Notes: a model not told the origin generated them from the sequence alone. 64,000 nucleotides of DNA from Variovorax brevis (GCF_030317105.1 NZ_JASZYG010000005.1:124001-188000), one strand, 5' to 3'; counted from the first letter of the stretch, positions 1-8,877 are shown. A program made the numbers and translations.

Positions 1-216
1 GCACCATTTGACGACGCCCAGACCCGTTCCTTCCTTGAGGATGAAGTCGACCACCGCCAAGTCCCATTGGCCCTTGTGCCTGGCGAGCCAGCCGATCGCC
101 TCCTGCTCGGATTCGGCCGTGGCCATGACGCTGGCGGAGCCCAAATCGGCCAACGCCGGGATCAGGTTCTCCCGGATGCGGGGGTTGTCTTCCACCAAAA
201 AAACTGCGAGGGCCAT
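1..216 (-). CDS. Response regulator receiver protein (3' part outside window)
   Basis: Reading the minus strand from the ATG at 216 gives MALAVFLVEDNPRIRENL, a receiver-domain N-terminus with the acidic pair E-D (residues 9-10) and the phosphoacceptor Asp in the segment AVVDFILKEGTG near residue 55. The frame stays open to the window edge, so the C-terminal part, which would hold the conserved Lys and any output domain, is not visible. It is transcribed away from the GAF histidine kinase at 570, which could be its partner; that pairing is inference from adjacency only. Confidence 0.82.
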   Translation of the reverse strand, partial: MALAVFLVEDNPRIRENLIPALADLGSASVMATAESEQEAIGWLARHKGQWDLAVVDFILKEGTGLGVVKWC

Positions 217-338
217 AGGGTGCTTTGAGAACGAGACGCGGTTGACTTTCTGGTAGTTTCAGACTAACGCGCCGTTGACCCGGGTCAGTGGGCGCTCAGG
301 AACCTTCAGGGTAGGATGAGATCGACAAAGCTGCAGCG

Positions 339-554
339 ATGACCAGGCCTATGGACAAAACTCCCGAGCAGATCAAAGCCAGTTTGAAGTGGGAGGCCGC
401 CTGCGAGCGGCTTGCCTTCGTGATGGCGCCGCCCGCCGGGCAGCCCATCGCGGGCGCACCCGACCTGGAATCGGCCATCGCGTTCGCGCAGGCCGCGCTG
501 GAGGACATCCGGCGGGCTTTTGGCAGCGGCGACGCGGACAAGTCTCCTGCCTGA
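339..554 (+). CDS. Small hypothetical protein upstream of histidine kinase
   Basis: This 71-residue frame ends 15 bases before the TTG start of the GAF histidine kinase and has the same strand and similar codon use. The product is soluble, with alternating Ala/Glu-rich helical stretches, and shows no signal peptide, no membrane segment and no motif I recognise. An internal ATG at 351 (MDKTPEQI) is an equally plausible start. The position suggests co-transcription with the kinase. It could be a spurious frame, because the only support is context and a reasonable amino-acid composition. Confidence 0.5.
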   Translation: MTRPMDKTPEQIKASLKWEAACERLAFVMAPPAGQPIAGAPDLESAIAFAQAALEDIRRAFGSGDADKSPA

Positions 555-569
555 ACCCCCATTCGCCCA

Positions 570-1784
570 TTGACCGACCACGCCAACAGCGACAAGCCTG
601 AAGACATCGCCCACGACGTGGCGGTGGTCGGGCGCATCAGCGCGGTGCCTTCGCTGCTCAAGCTCATTTGCCAGAACACGGGCATGGGCTTTGCAGCGGT
701 GGCCCGCGTCACCGATGGCACGTGGACGGCCTGTGCGGTGCAGGACGACATTCACTTCGGCCTGCTCCCCGGCGGGCAGCTCGACGTGCGCACCACCCTG
801 TGCCGCGAGGCGCGGGCGGCCCGCCAGCCCGTGGTCATCGACCATGCCAGCCAGGACCCGGTGTACTTCAACCACCATACGCCGCGGCTCTACAAGATCG
901 AAAGCTACATCTCGGTGCCCATCGTGCGGCCTGATGGCGGCTACTTTGGCAACCTGTGCGCGATCGATCCCCGGCCGCGGGTTGTTTCGGACGCGCGTAC
1001 GGTCACCATGTTCAAGGTCTTTGCCGACCTCATCGCGTTGCAGCTCGAAAGCGAAGACCACCAGAGCGTGGTCGAAGAGGCCCTGGCCAGCGAGCGAGCC
1101 AACGCCGAGTTGCGTGAACAGTTCATCGCCGTGCTGGGGCATGACCTGCGCAATCCGCTGGCGGCGGTGGGCGCGGCGGCAGAGACGCTGGTGCGCGGCA
1201 GCACCGATCCAAAGATCGTGTCGGTCGGCGAGCGCCTGCGCACCACGACGCGCCGCATGTCCCGCCTGATCGACGACGTGCTGGACTTTGCCCGGGGGCG
1301 CCTGGGCGCCGGCATGGGGCTGGAGGCGAAAGAAGTCCCGGACCTGGCCGAGGCGCTGCGCGACGTGGTGGCGGAACTGCACGAGTCCCATCCCGATCGA
1401 ACCGTGGTCGACGCGATCTCGGTCGACCGGCCGGTTCGCTGCGATCGCGGGCGCGTGCAGCAACTGCTGTCGAACCTGCTGGGCAACGCTCTGACCTACG
1501 GCGCGGGCGACAGGCCCGTCATCGTCAGCGCCACGATCGAAGGCGACTCGCTGGTGATTGCCGTCACCAATGAAGGCGACCCGATCGAGCCGGAAAACCT
1601 TCCGCGTGTCTTCGAGCCGTATTGGCGCCCAGTTGCGAGCAAGCCGGGTGGAGGCTTGGGCCTGGGGCTCTACATCTGCGCACAGATTGCCGCCGCGCAC
1701 GGCGGGCAGTTGCAGGCCAGTTCATCGGCAGAGTCCGGCACGACCTTCAAGGCCATGCTCCCGATCGTCCTGCCGCGCTCCTGA
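570..1784 (+). CDS. GAF-domain sensor histidine kinase
   Basis: The 404-residue product has an N-terminal GAF domain (about 20-165), a HisKA dimerisation helix with the phosphorylatable His at 191 in GHDLRNPL, and a HATPase_c domain with the N box NLLGNALTYG near 302-311 and the glycine-rich lid GGLGLGLYI near 361-369. No membrane segment is present, so it is a cytoplasmic sensor; the GAF ligand cannot be told from sequence. The TTG start matches the domain boundary, and no upstream ATG in frame fits better. The partner regulator is unknown; the truncated receiver at the window edge and the one at 2322 are both candidates. Confidence 0.9.
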   Translation: MTDHANSDKPEDIAHDVAVVGRISAVPSLLKLICQNTGMGFAAVARVTDGTWTACAVQDDIHFGLLPGGQLDVRTTLCREARAARQPVVIDHASQDPVYFNHHTPRLYKIESYISVPIVRPDGGYFGNLCAIDPRPRVVSDARTVTMFKVFADLIALQLESEDHQSVVEEALASERANAELREQFIAVLGHDLRNPLAAVGAAAETLVRGSTDPKIVSVGERLRTTTRRMSRLIDDVLDFARGRLGAGMGLEAKEVPDLAEALRDVVAELHESHPDRTVVDAISVDRPVRCDRGRVQQLLSNLLGNALTYGAGDRPVIVSATIEGDSLVIAVTNEGDPIEPENLPRVFEPYWRPVASKPGGGLGLGLYICAQIAAAHGGQLQASSSAESGTTFKAMLPIVLPRS

Positions 1785-1793
1785 CCGACGAGG

Positions 1794-2036
1794 TTACGGC
1801 CTCGGCGGATAGATGCCATTCACGCAGATGCAATAGATGGCGCCTGGTATCGGCTCCTTGCCCTGCAGGTTGGGAATGGCGAAAGTGGTTTTTCCATCGC
1901 CGCCATAGGTCGTGCCGAGCAGTGAAAAGAGGGCCGTGGCCTGGCTGATCTGGAGCAGCGACCCGTCGCAGAGCTTCCAGTTCTGGGGGGCGAAGTTGAA
2001 GGCAAAGAGCTGAATCTGTCCGAGGAACGCTTCCAT
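1794..2036 (-). CDS. Short phage-tail-collar-domain protein
   Basis: The 80-residue protein opens MEAFLGQIQLFAFNFAPQNW and contains LCDGSLL, ALFSLLGTTYGGDG and FAIPNLQG, the hallmarks of the tail collar domain seen in microcystin-dependent-protein (MdpB)-like proteins. It ends CICVNGIYPPRP, matching the usual family C-terminus. Full-length family members are about 170 residues; here the middle segment is missing, and from memory such short forms occur elsewhere. An AAGGA motif precedes the ATG. It stands alone, convergent with the kinase, with no other phage gene nearby, so it is probably a domesticated or secreted orphan and not part of a prophage. Confidence 0.8.
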   Translation of the reverse strand: MEAFLGQIQLFAFNFAPQNWKLCDGSLLQISQATALFSLLGTTYGGDGKTTFAIPNLQGKEPIPGAIYCICVNGIYPPRP

Positions 2037-2147
2037 AGGAGTCTTCCTTTTCGCCGCTGTTGGAGGGCAGGGGATGGTACTGCCGCACGGGCGCCGGTGG
2101 ATGACCTTTCAGCGTGTTTTTCTCCCGTCGCCTGCGGCCTCATCTCT

Positions 2148-2285
2148 CTCCCCCGGGAGAGGTCGGGCTCCTTCTCCTCCCCCCTCCGGGGAGAGGTCGG
2201 GTGAGGGGCGCCGGGCCCAACCAAGCGGCAGCGACCTCTCGACCGCCGCATGCCCTCACCCCAACCCTCTCCCGGCGGGAGAGGG
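2148..2285. repeat. GC-rich palindromic repeat cluster (REP-like)
   Basis: This non-coding stretch holds several variants of CTCTCCC(N)GGGAGAG. The arm at 2186-2209 (ccggggagaggtcgggtg and onward) is an imperfect inverted copy of 2252-2279 (gccctcaccccaaccctctc and onward). It looks like an interspersed palindromic element that could fold as RNA or act as a bidirectional terminator between the genes at 2036 and 2322. A related sequence occurs inside the dppD-like gene near 19.1 kb. Confidence 0.6.
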
Positions 2286-2321
2286 AGCGGGATCAGCCGT
2301 ACCCCGGAGAGCGAGCGAGAG

Positions 2322-2678
2322 TCAGCCCGCGTGCGCGGAGGCCAGGATGCGGTCCAGCGCGCTGAAGTCGATGGGCTTTTGCAGGTGATGGTCGAACAGG
2401 CCCGGCATGCCGCCGGTCTCGCTGGCGGCATGGCCGGTGACAGCCACGATCAGCATGGATTCGGCACGGCCGTCGGCACGCAGTCGCTGCGCCACCACCG
2501 TTCCCGAAAAGTCGGGAAGGGTCAGGTCGACCAGCGCCACGTCGAAGCGTTCCTCGGCGGCGGCGTCGAGCGCCTGTTGTCCGGTGTACGTGCAGCGGGC
2601 GGTATGGTCTTGCAGGACCAGGAGCTCCTGCAAAAGATCGGCTGCGGCCTCGTTGTCGTCGACGATGAGCACGTTCAA
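2322..2678 (-). CDS. Single-domain response regulator (CheY-like receiver)
   Basis: This is a stand-alone receiver of about 118 residues beginning MNVLIVDDNEAAADLL. The acidic pocket is the DD pair at residues 6-7, the phosphoacceptor Asp lies in VALVDLTLPDFSG near residue 51, the switch Thr is in IVAVTGH, and the conserved Lys is in LQKPIDF. There is no output domain, so it probably acts by protein contact or as a phosphate shuttle. I place the start at the TTG at 2678 because GGAG lies six bases upstream; TTG 2690 and GTG 2681 are alternatives. It lies 68 bases downstream of the receiver-kinase gene on the same strand and probably belongs to that operon. Confidence 0.88.
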   Translation of the reverse strand: MNVLIVDDNEAAADLLQELLVLQDHTARCTYTGQQALDAAAEERFDVALVDLTLPDFSGTVVAQRLRADGRAESMLIVAVTGHAASETGGMPGLFDHHLQKPIDFSALDRILASAHAG

Positions 2679-2746
2679 CACAATCTCCAACTGTCCAAAA
2701 ATGTTAATTGTGCGCGTACGTAACGCGTCAACTTGTAGGAGAGGGG

Positions 2747-3946
2747 CTACTGTGGTGCACCCGGCATCGGCAGTTCCACACGAAACGCAGCGCCCAGTCC
2801 CGGCGCGCTTTCCACCTCGATGCGCCCCCCGTGGGCCAGCACGATCTGGCGCGTGATGTACAGGCCCAGCCCCAGCCCGGGCGCGCGCTTGCGGCTGTCA
2901 TCGGTGCGCTCGAACTGCTCGAAGATGCGCTCCTGGTCCCGTGCCGCGATGCCCATGCCGTGGTCACGCACCGCCATGTAGCCCCAGCTGCCCGATGTGC
3001 CCACGCGCACCTCCACGGGCTTGCCGCCACCGTAGCGCAGGGCATTGGTCAGCAGGTTGGTCAGCACCTGTTCGATGCGGAACTCGTCCCAGATGCCGCG
3101 CACGGGCGCCGGTGCGCTCAGGCTGATGGCCGAACCCGCGGCTTCGGCTTGCTGCGCGAGGTTCTCGACCACGCCGCGGGCCAGCGCCGAGAGGTCGACC
3201 GGCTTGGGCTGGATGGACAGCGAGCCGCTGCGCATGCGCGTCACGTCCAGCATGTCGTCGATGAGGCGCACCATGTTCTGGATCTGCCGCTGGTCGCGGT
3301 CGATCATGGCGGGCAGGCGCTCTGGCGCGAAGTGGGTGGTGTTGCCCTTGCCAAGGTGGAGCTTGCGCACCTGCGTTTCCAGATACAGCGTGTTGAGCGG
3401 CGTGCGCAGTTCGTGCGACACCATCGACATGAAATCGTCGCGCATGCGCACCGCGCGCTCCAGTTCGCGCTGCGCGTTCTGCAGTTGCTGCACCAGCGCC
3501 TCCTGCTGCCGGTGCAGCGTGGCCAGTGCCTCCACCTCGCGGCCGAGCGCCTTGCGGTGCCGGTGCAGTTCGACGAACACGTTGACCTTGCTTGCCACCA
3601 CGTGCGCGTCCAGCGGCTTCTGCAGGAAGTCGACCGCACCGCTTTCATAGCCCTTGAAGGCGTAGTTCATCTCGCGGCCCGCGGCGCTCACGAAGATGAT
3701 GGGGATGTGCCGCGTGCGCTCAGTGCCGCGCATCAGCTCGGCCAGCTCGAAGCCGTTCATGCCCGGCATCTGCACGTCCAGGATGGCGAGCGCGAATTCG
3801 TGTGCCAGCATCAGGTCAAGTGCCTCTTCGGCAGAGCGCGCCTTGAACACCGGGCGCGAGTGCCCGCGAATCAGGGCCTCCAGCGCGAGCAGGTTCTCGG
3901 GCAGGTCATCGACGATCAGCAGCTTGCTTTCGACATCAATGGGCAT
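2747..3946 (-). CDS. Receiver-histidine kinase fusion (REC-HisKA-HATPase)
   Basis: The 399-residue protein starts with a receiver domain (phosphoacceptor Asp57 in AILDVQMPG, conserved Lys110 in FLQKPLD). A coiled linker follows, then HisKA with His178 in MVSHELRTPLN, and a HATPase_c domain with NLLTNALRYG and GLGLGLYI. The ATG at 3946 lies inside the end of cheB, giving an 11-base overlap, so translation of the two is probably coupled. The layout suggests that phosphotransfer into the receiver modulates the attached kinase, as a downstream step of the hybrid kinase encoded at the operon start. No membrane segment is seen. A longer frame upstream is only cheB read out of frame. Confidence 0.9.
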   Translation of the reverse strand: MPIDVESKLLIVDDLPENLLALEALIRGHSRPVFKARSAEEALDLMLAHEFALAILDVQMPGMNGFELAELMRGTERTRHIPIIFVSAAGREMNYAFKGYESGAVDFLQKPLDAHVVASKVNVFVELHRHRKALGREVEALATLHRQQEALVQQLQNAQRELERAVRMRDDFMSMVSHELRTPLNTLYLETQVRKLHLGKGNTTHFAPERLPAMIDRDQRQIQNMVRLIDDMLDVTRMRSGSLSIQPKPVDLSALARGVVENLAQQAEAAGSAISLSAPAPVRGIWDEFRIEQVLTNLLTNALRYGGGKPVEVRVGTSGSWGYMAVRDHGMGIAARDQERIFEQFERTDDSRKRAPGLGLGLYITRQIVLAHGGRIEVESAPGLGAAFRVELPMPGAPQ

Positions 3947-4541
3947 GGTCGGTATCCAGGTCCAGCAGCAGTTCGCGCAGTTCGCGCAGAGGCAAAACGA
4001 AATCGGGGGTGTGAAGCGCCATGGCCGCGAGCGGCATGATGGGCACGTGGGCGTGCTGAGGGTCCTGCACGGCCGTGAGCCCGCCTGCAGCGTGAATGCG
4101 CAACATGCCTTCGGCGCCGTCGTCGTTGGCGCCCGTGAGCAGCAGGCCCGCGAGTTCAGGGCCGTAGGCATCGGCGGCCGAGGCCATCAGCACGTCGATC
4201 GACGGCCGTGAATAGCGCACGGGGGGCTCGCAGCTCAGCGAAAAGCTGCGGTCGCGCTCCACCGACAGGTGATAGCCCGGCGGCGCGAAGTACAGCGTGC
4301 CCGCTTCCACGAAGGCCTTGTCCTGTGCCTCGCGTGCAGGCAGCGGCAGCCGATCTGCAAAGACCCCCGGCAGGCGGCTCTCGTGCCCCTCCGGAAGGTG
4401 CAGCACCACCACGATGGGCAGGCGCCAGCACGCGGGCAGGTCCTCGAACAGCAGCGAGAGCGCATCCACGCCGCCGGCCGATGCGCCGACGACAACGAGC
4501 GCGGTGGTGCGATGGCCCAGGCGTTCAATGAAAGACGTCAT
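3936..4541 (-). CDS. CheB-type protein-glutamate methylesterase, catalytic domain only
   Basis: The 201-residue product contains only the CheB catalytic domain. The triad is visible as Ser21 in GASAGG, His48 in VVLHLP and Asp141 in LTGANDDGAEG. The receiver domain that regulates classical CheB is absent; receivers are supplied on separate genes in this operon. The ATG overlaps the CheR stop codon (ATGA, 4538-4541), which fixes the start. The family removes methyl groups from, or deamidates, Glu/Gln residues of chemoreceptors. No chemoreceptor gene is in the window, so the substrate may be encoded elsewhere or may be a non-receptor protein such as the hybrid kinase. Confidence 0.9.
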   Translation of the reverse strand: MTSFIERLGHRTTALVVVGASAGGVDALSLLFEDLPACWRLPIVVVLHLPEGHESRLPGVFADRLPLPAREAQDKAFVEAGTLYFAPPGYHLSVERDRSFSLSCEPPVRYSRPSIDVLMASAADAYGPELAGLLLTGANDDGAEGMLRIHAAGGLTAVQDPQHAHVPIMPLAAMALHTPDFVLPLRELRELLLDLDTDHAH

Positions 4542-5401
4542 GAGGCTTTGCGGAAGATGCGCTCGGCGCGCGACATCACGTCGAAGCGGTTGGCGTAGCC
4601 CGAAAAATCGATGCTCTCCTTGGTGCCCAGCCCCAGGAAGCCGCGATGCGACAGCGATTCGTGGAAGAGCCCCAGCGCCCTGTCTTGCAACGCCCGGTTG
4701 AAGTAGATGAGCACGTTGCGGCACGAGACGAACTGCGTCTCGGCAAACACGCTGTCGGTGGCCAGGCTGTGATCCGCAAAGATCACGTCGGCGCACAGCG
4801 CGGGGTCGAAGCGCGCGGCGTCGTAGGCGGCGGTGTAGTAGTCCGAGAACGCCCGCACGCCGCCCGCACGCTGGTAGTTGGCGGTGTAGTTGCGCACCGC
4901 CTCCATCGGAAAGATGCCCTGCCGCGCCTTGGCCAGCGACTCGGGGTTGATGTCGGTCGCGTAGATGCGCGTTCGCTTGAGCAGGCCCTCTTCGTGCAGC
5001 AGGATGGCCAGCGAATACACCTCTTCGCCGGTGCTGCAGCCGGCCACCCACACCGTGACCGAGGGGTAGGTGTGCAGCAGCGGCACCACCTGCTTGCGCA
5101 GCGCCAGGAAGTAGGCCGGATCCCGAAACATCTCGCTCACCGGAATCGTCAGGTACTGCAGCAGGCTGCTGAACAGCGCCGGGTCGCGCAGCACGCGCTC
5201 CTGCAGCACGGAGATGTTGGGAAGGTGCAGTTGCGACAGCGCGTGCAGCACGCGGCGCTTTTGCGATGCCCCGGTGTAGTCGCGAAAGTCGTAGCTGTAC
5301 TTGAGGTAGATCGCCTCCATCAGCAGCCGTAGCTCGATGTCGGTGTTGCTCGGAGGTTCGCCCGAGGGCACGGGTGGCAGCGGGGAGGACGCCTCTCTCA
5401 C
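4538..5401 (-). CDS. CheR-type SAM-dependent methyltransferase
   Basis: The product of about 287 residues carries the CheR N-terminal helical segment (YDFRDYTGASQKRRVLH, about 38-54), the SAM-binding loop VWVAGCSTGEEVYS (about 117-130), YATDIN as the acidic SAM-ribose contact, and CRNVLIYF near the C-terminus. These features define the glutamate O-methyltransferase fold. The GTG at 5401 overlaps the hybrid-kinase stop (GTGA), and the gene's own TGA overlaps the cheB ATG, so the three genes are likely translated as a coupled unit. An open extension to 5500 exists but would run into the upstream gene. No TPR or fusion domain is present. Confidence 0.9.
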   Translation of the reverse strand: MREASSPLPPVPSGEPPSNTDIELRLLMEAIYLKYSYDFRDYTGASQKRRVLHALSQLHLPNISVLQERVLRDPALFSSLLQYLTIPVSEMFRDPAYFLALRKQVVPLLHTYPSVTVWVAGCSTGEEVYSLAILLHEEGLLKRTRIYATDINPESLAKARQGIFPMEAVRNYTANYQRAGGVRAFSDYYTAAYDAARFDPALCADVIFADHSLATDSVFAETQFVSCRNVLIYFNRALQDRALGLFHESLSHRGFLGLGTKESIDFSGYANRFDVMSRAERIFRKAS

Positions 5402-8400
5402 AGCCGCTCCATCATCGGCATCCACACGCGCAGCAGCGAGAACAGGCGGTCGAGGTCGACCGGCTTGGCCAGGTAGTCGCTCGCGCCGGCTGCAAGGCAT
5501 TGCTCCTGGTCGTCCTTCATCGCCTTGGCGGTGACGGCGATGACGGGCAGCTTTTCGAAGCGCGCGTCTTGCCGCAGGCGGCGCGTGGCTTCGAGGCCAT
5601 CCATCTCCGGCATCATCACGTCCATCAGCACAAGGTCGATGTCCTCGACCCGGTCGAGCTTCTCGAGTGCCTCGCGCCCGTTGCGGCCGATTTCGACCAG
5701 GGCGCCGCGCTGCTCCAGTGCGCTGGTGAGCGCGAAGATATTGCGCACGTCGTCGTCCACCAGCAGGATGCGGCGGCCTTCGAACACGCGGTCGCGTCCG
5801 CGAGCCGTCTTCAGCATCGTCTGCCGTTCGCTCGACAGGTCGGATTCGACCTTGTGCAGGAAGAGCGTGACTTCGTCGAGCAGCCGTTCGGGCGAGCGCG
5901 CGCCCTTGATGATGATGGAGCGCGAATAGCGAAGCAACTCGGCCTCTTCGTCACGCGTGAGGTTGCGGCCGGTGTAGACGATGACGGGCGGAAAGGACAC
6001 GATTTCTTCCGTCGCCATGCGCTTGAGCAACTCGCTGCCCTGCATGTCCGGCAGGCGCAGGTCGGTGATCATGCAGTCGAACACGCGGCTGCGCAGCAGG
6101 GCCAGCGCCTCTTCGCCCGACTCGACGGCGGTGATGATGATGTCGTCGTCGGCGATGAGCTTCATGACGCTTTCACGCTGCAGCTGATCGTCTTCCACCA
6201 CCAGCACCGCCTTGACCTTCTGCGTGAGCTTGTCTTCGAGCTTGCGGAAGACGTCGCGCAACTGGTCGCGCGTGGTGGGCTTGCGCGCATAGCCGATGGC
6301 GCCCATGTGCAGGGCAGCTTCGGGGTTGTCGTGCGCCGACACCACGTGCACGGGGATGTGGCGCGTGCGCGGCTCATCTTTCAGGCGCTGCAGCACGCCG
6401 ATGCCGGGGCCGTCGGGCAGGCGCATGTCCAGCAGGATGGCGTCGGGCAGGTAGTTCAGGGCCATTTCGAAGCCGTCGCGGGCGCCTTGCGCCACGAGGC
6501 AGCGGTAGCCGAGTTCGTGCGACAGGTCATACAGGATGTGGGCGAACTGGGGCTCGTCCTCGATCACCAGCACACGCCGCGTCGCGTCGCGCGGCAGCGT
6601 GCGGTCGTCGGCGAAGATGGGTGTGGCGGGTGGTGTCGGGGCAGGCGGGTGATGCGGCGGCAGCGCAACTGGCGCAGCGCTGCGTGCCTGCACGGGCGTG
6701 GGCGCGATCAGGCCTTGTCCGCCATTCGAGGCCGTCGGCAGATCGGCCGGCAGCGTCAGCGTGAAGGTGCTGCCCTTGCCCGCGACGCTGTTGACGCTGA
6801 GCGTGCCGCCCAGCAGATGCGTGAGGTCGCGCGAAATCGACAGGCCCAGCCCCGTGCCGCCATAGCGCCGGCTGGTGGTGCCATCGGCCTGGCGGAATGC
6901 TTCGAAGATCACCTCCTGCTGGTCACCGGGAATGCCGATGCCGGAGTCGCTCACGGCAAAGCTGGCGCCACCGCCCTGCGTGCCCGAAACGGTGAGCGTG
7001 ATCTCGCCATGCTCGGTGAACTTGAGCGCGTTGGACAACAGGTTCTTGAGCACCTGCTCCACGCGTTGCCGGTCGGTGACCAGCGTCGTCGGTGCGTCGG
7101 CCTTGACCTCGACGCGCAAGTCCAGCCCCTTCTGCGCGGCTTGCGGTCCGAAGGTGGCTTGTGCGTTGTCGGCGATCCTGGCGATGGCGACGTCTTCGGC
7201 CACGAGTTCCAGCTTGCCGGCCTCGACCTTCGAGATGTCGAGGATGTCGTTGATGAGCACCAGCAGGTCGTTTCCCGACGAATAGATCGACTCCGCGAAC
7301 TTGACCTGCTCCTCATCCAGATTGCCACGCGCGTTGTCCGCCAGCAGCTTTGAGAGGATGAGCGCGCTGTTGAGCGGCGTGCGCAACTCGTGCGACATGT
7401 TCGCCAGGAACTCCGACTTGTAGCGGCTGGCGCGTTGCAGTTCGATGGCGCGATCCTCGAGGTCGGCCTGCGCGCGGCGCAGTGCGGCGTTGCGATGGTC
7501 GAGCGCTTCGGTGCGCTCGGAAAGCTGGGTGTTGGTTTGCTCGAGTTCGGCCTGCTGGTTCTCCAGCGTGGCCTGCGAGGCACGCAGCGCACGCGACTGT
7601 TCTTCGAGTTCTTCGTTGGCGGTGCGCAGTTCCTCCTGCTGCACCTGCAGTTCCTCGTTGAGCTGCTGCGTCTCGGCCAGTGCGTTCTGCAGCTGTTCGC
7701 GATAGCGCGCCGCGGCAATGGAGCTGCCGATGTTGTTGGCGACGAGGTTCAGCAACTCCGTCGTGCGTTCGTCCGGCGCACGGGCCAGGCCCAGTTCGAC
7801 CACGCCGTTGACGATGCCGTCGTTGGCGACGGGCAGCAGCACGGCCGCAGTGGGCGCCATCTGGCCCAGGCCGGTGTTGACCTTGAGATAGTCGCTGGCG
7901 AGCGGGTCGACCAGCATCATCCGCTTCTCGGCTGCAGTTTGTCCCACGAGGTTGCCGGTGGGCGCAAAGATCTGCGACTGCGCCTCGGCTTCGCTCGAAA
8001 AACCATAGCTGGCCGCCCGGCGCAGCGAGCCGTCACGCTCGCGCACGTACAGCGCGCCGACCTGGCTGCCCAGCTGGCGAGAGAAGAAGGCGAGCGCCTT
8101 GCGGCCCATCTCGCTGGCGCTGAGTTCGCCCACCAGGTCCGCCACCAGTTCGGACTGTCCGCCGCGCAGCCACGCCTGCTTCTGCAGCAACTCGGCATGC
8201 GCGGACTGCTCCTTGAGCACCACGTCATAGCTTTGCGACAGGCGCAACAACTGGCGTCTACCGAAGAAGGCCAGCAGGGCCGTGCTCACGACCGTGAAGA
8301 GCACGAACAGCCCGACGATCCACATGGCGGTGCGGTTGGCCGTGTTGTTGCGCTCGAAGCGCAGCGCCTGCTCCCTGTTGACGAAGGCGGTGAACTCCTC

Positions 8401-8877
8401 GCGCATTTCATCGGTCAGCCGTTTGCCCCGGCCCAGGCGAATGGATTCGTTGGCACTGTCGCCCGCGCGCCGCTTGGCGATGACTTCGCGTGCGAATTCG
8501 TTCCATGCGCTCTGGATCGAAATGATCCGGCCGATGCGATCGACCTGCTGCGGGTTGTCGGCGACCAGTTCGCGGAGCTTGACCAGTTCGCTGCCGATGC
8601 GCGGAAGCGCGCTCTCGTAAGGTTCCAGAAATGTTTCGTCGCCCGTGATGACGAAGCCACGCATGCCGGTTTCCATGTCGATCAAGCGGCGCTGGACCTC
8701 ACTGGCGTTGCGTGTGACGCGGTCGGTGTGTTCGACCCAGCCGATGACGGAGAGCAAATAAACAATGAGTGCGACGAACACCACCGCACCCACCACGCCC
8801 CCTATCAGCGGAAGCGTCAGGTTGCGGCTCAGCAGGCGCTGGAAGTCTTGCTGGTCTATCGTTTTGGGGGTGTTCAT
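5398..8877 (-). CDS. CHASE3-GAF hybrid histidine kinase with three receiver domains
   Basis: The product of about 1159 residues has a first membrane helix (about 21-44), a periplasmic CHASE3-like domain with METGMRGFVITGDE, and a second membrane helix (about 185-206). A GAF domain (about 240-385), a Glu/Gln-rich coiled coil (about 390-485), HisKA with His496 in NMSHELRTPLN and HATPase_c (about 600-725) follow. Three receivers start near 766, 886 and 1033, with Asp in LLDMRLPDG, ITDLRLPDM and LMDVMMPEMDG. I chose the ATG at 8877 (MNTPKTIDQ) because the first membrane segment follows closely; an open extension to 9015 is poor in family features. It heads the operon with cheR and cheB and is presumably its sensor. 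Confidence 0.92.
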   Translation of the reverse strand: MNTPKTIDQQDFQRLLSRNLTLPLIGGVVGAVVFVALIVYLLSVIGWVEHTDRVTRNASEVQRRLIDMETGMRGFVITGDETFLEPYESALPRIGSELVKLRELVADNPQQVDRIGRIISIQSAWNEFAREVIAKRRAGDSANESIRLGRGKRLTDEMREEFTAFVNREQALRFERNNTANRTAMWIVGLFVLFTVVSTALLAFFGRRQLLRLSQSYDVVLKEQSAHAELLQKQAWLRGGQSELVADLVGELSASEMGRKALAFFSRQLGSQVGALYVRERDGSLRRAASYGFSSEAEAQSQIFAPTGNLVGQTAAEKRMMLVDPLASDYLKVNTGLGQMAPTAAVLLPVANDGIVNGVVELGLARAPDERTTELLNLVANNIGSSIAAARYREQLQNALAETQQLNEELQVQQEELRTANEELEEQSRALRASQATLENQQAELEQTNTQLSERTEALDHRNAALRRAQADLEDRAIELQRASRYKSEFLANMSHELRTPLNSALILSKLLADNARGNLDEEQVKFAESIYSSGNDLLVLINDILDISKVEAGKLELVAEDVAIARIADNAQATFGPQAAQKGLDLRVEVKADAPTTLVTDRQRVEQVLKNLLSNALKFTEHGEITLTVSGTQGGGASFAVSDSGIGIPGDQQEVIFEAFRQADGTTSRRYGGTGLGLSISRDLTHLLGGTLSVNSVAGKGSTFTLTLPADLPTASNGGQGLIAPTPVQARSAAPVALPPHHPPAPTPPATPIFADDRTLPRDATRRVLVIEDEPQFAHILYDLSHELGYRCLVAQGARDGFEMALNYLPDAILLDMRLPDGPGIGVLQRLKDEPRTRHIPVHVVSAHDNPEAALHMGAIGYARKPTTRDQLRDVFRKLEDKLTQKVKAVLVVEDDQLQRESVMKLIADDDIIITAVESGEEALALLRSRVFDCMITDLRLPDMQGSELLKRMATEEIVSFPPVIVYTGRNLTRDEEAELLRYSRSIIIKGARSPERLLDEVTLFLHKVESDLSSERQTMLKTARGRDRVFEGRRILLVDDDVRNIFALTSALEQRGALVEIGRNGREALEKLDRVEDIDLVLMDVMMPEMDGLEATRRLRQDARFEKLPVIAVTAKAMKDDQEQCLAAGASDYLAKPVDLDRLFSLLRVWMPMMERL

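Noticed and set aside
1794..2036. Prophage remnant around the tail-collar gene
   Set aside because: No integrase, capsid, tail or lysis gene and no attachment-site repeats are visible nearby.
2250..2723. Plus-strand frame of about 157 codons
   Set aside because: It is antisense to the clear receiver-domain gene at 2322-2678 and starts inside the palindromic repeat.
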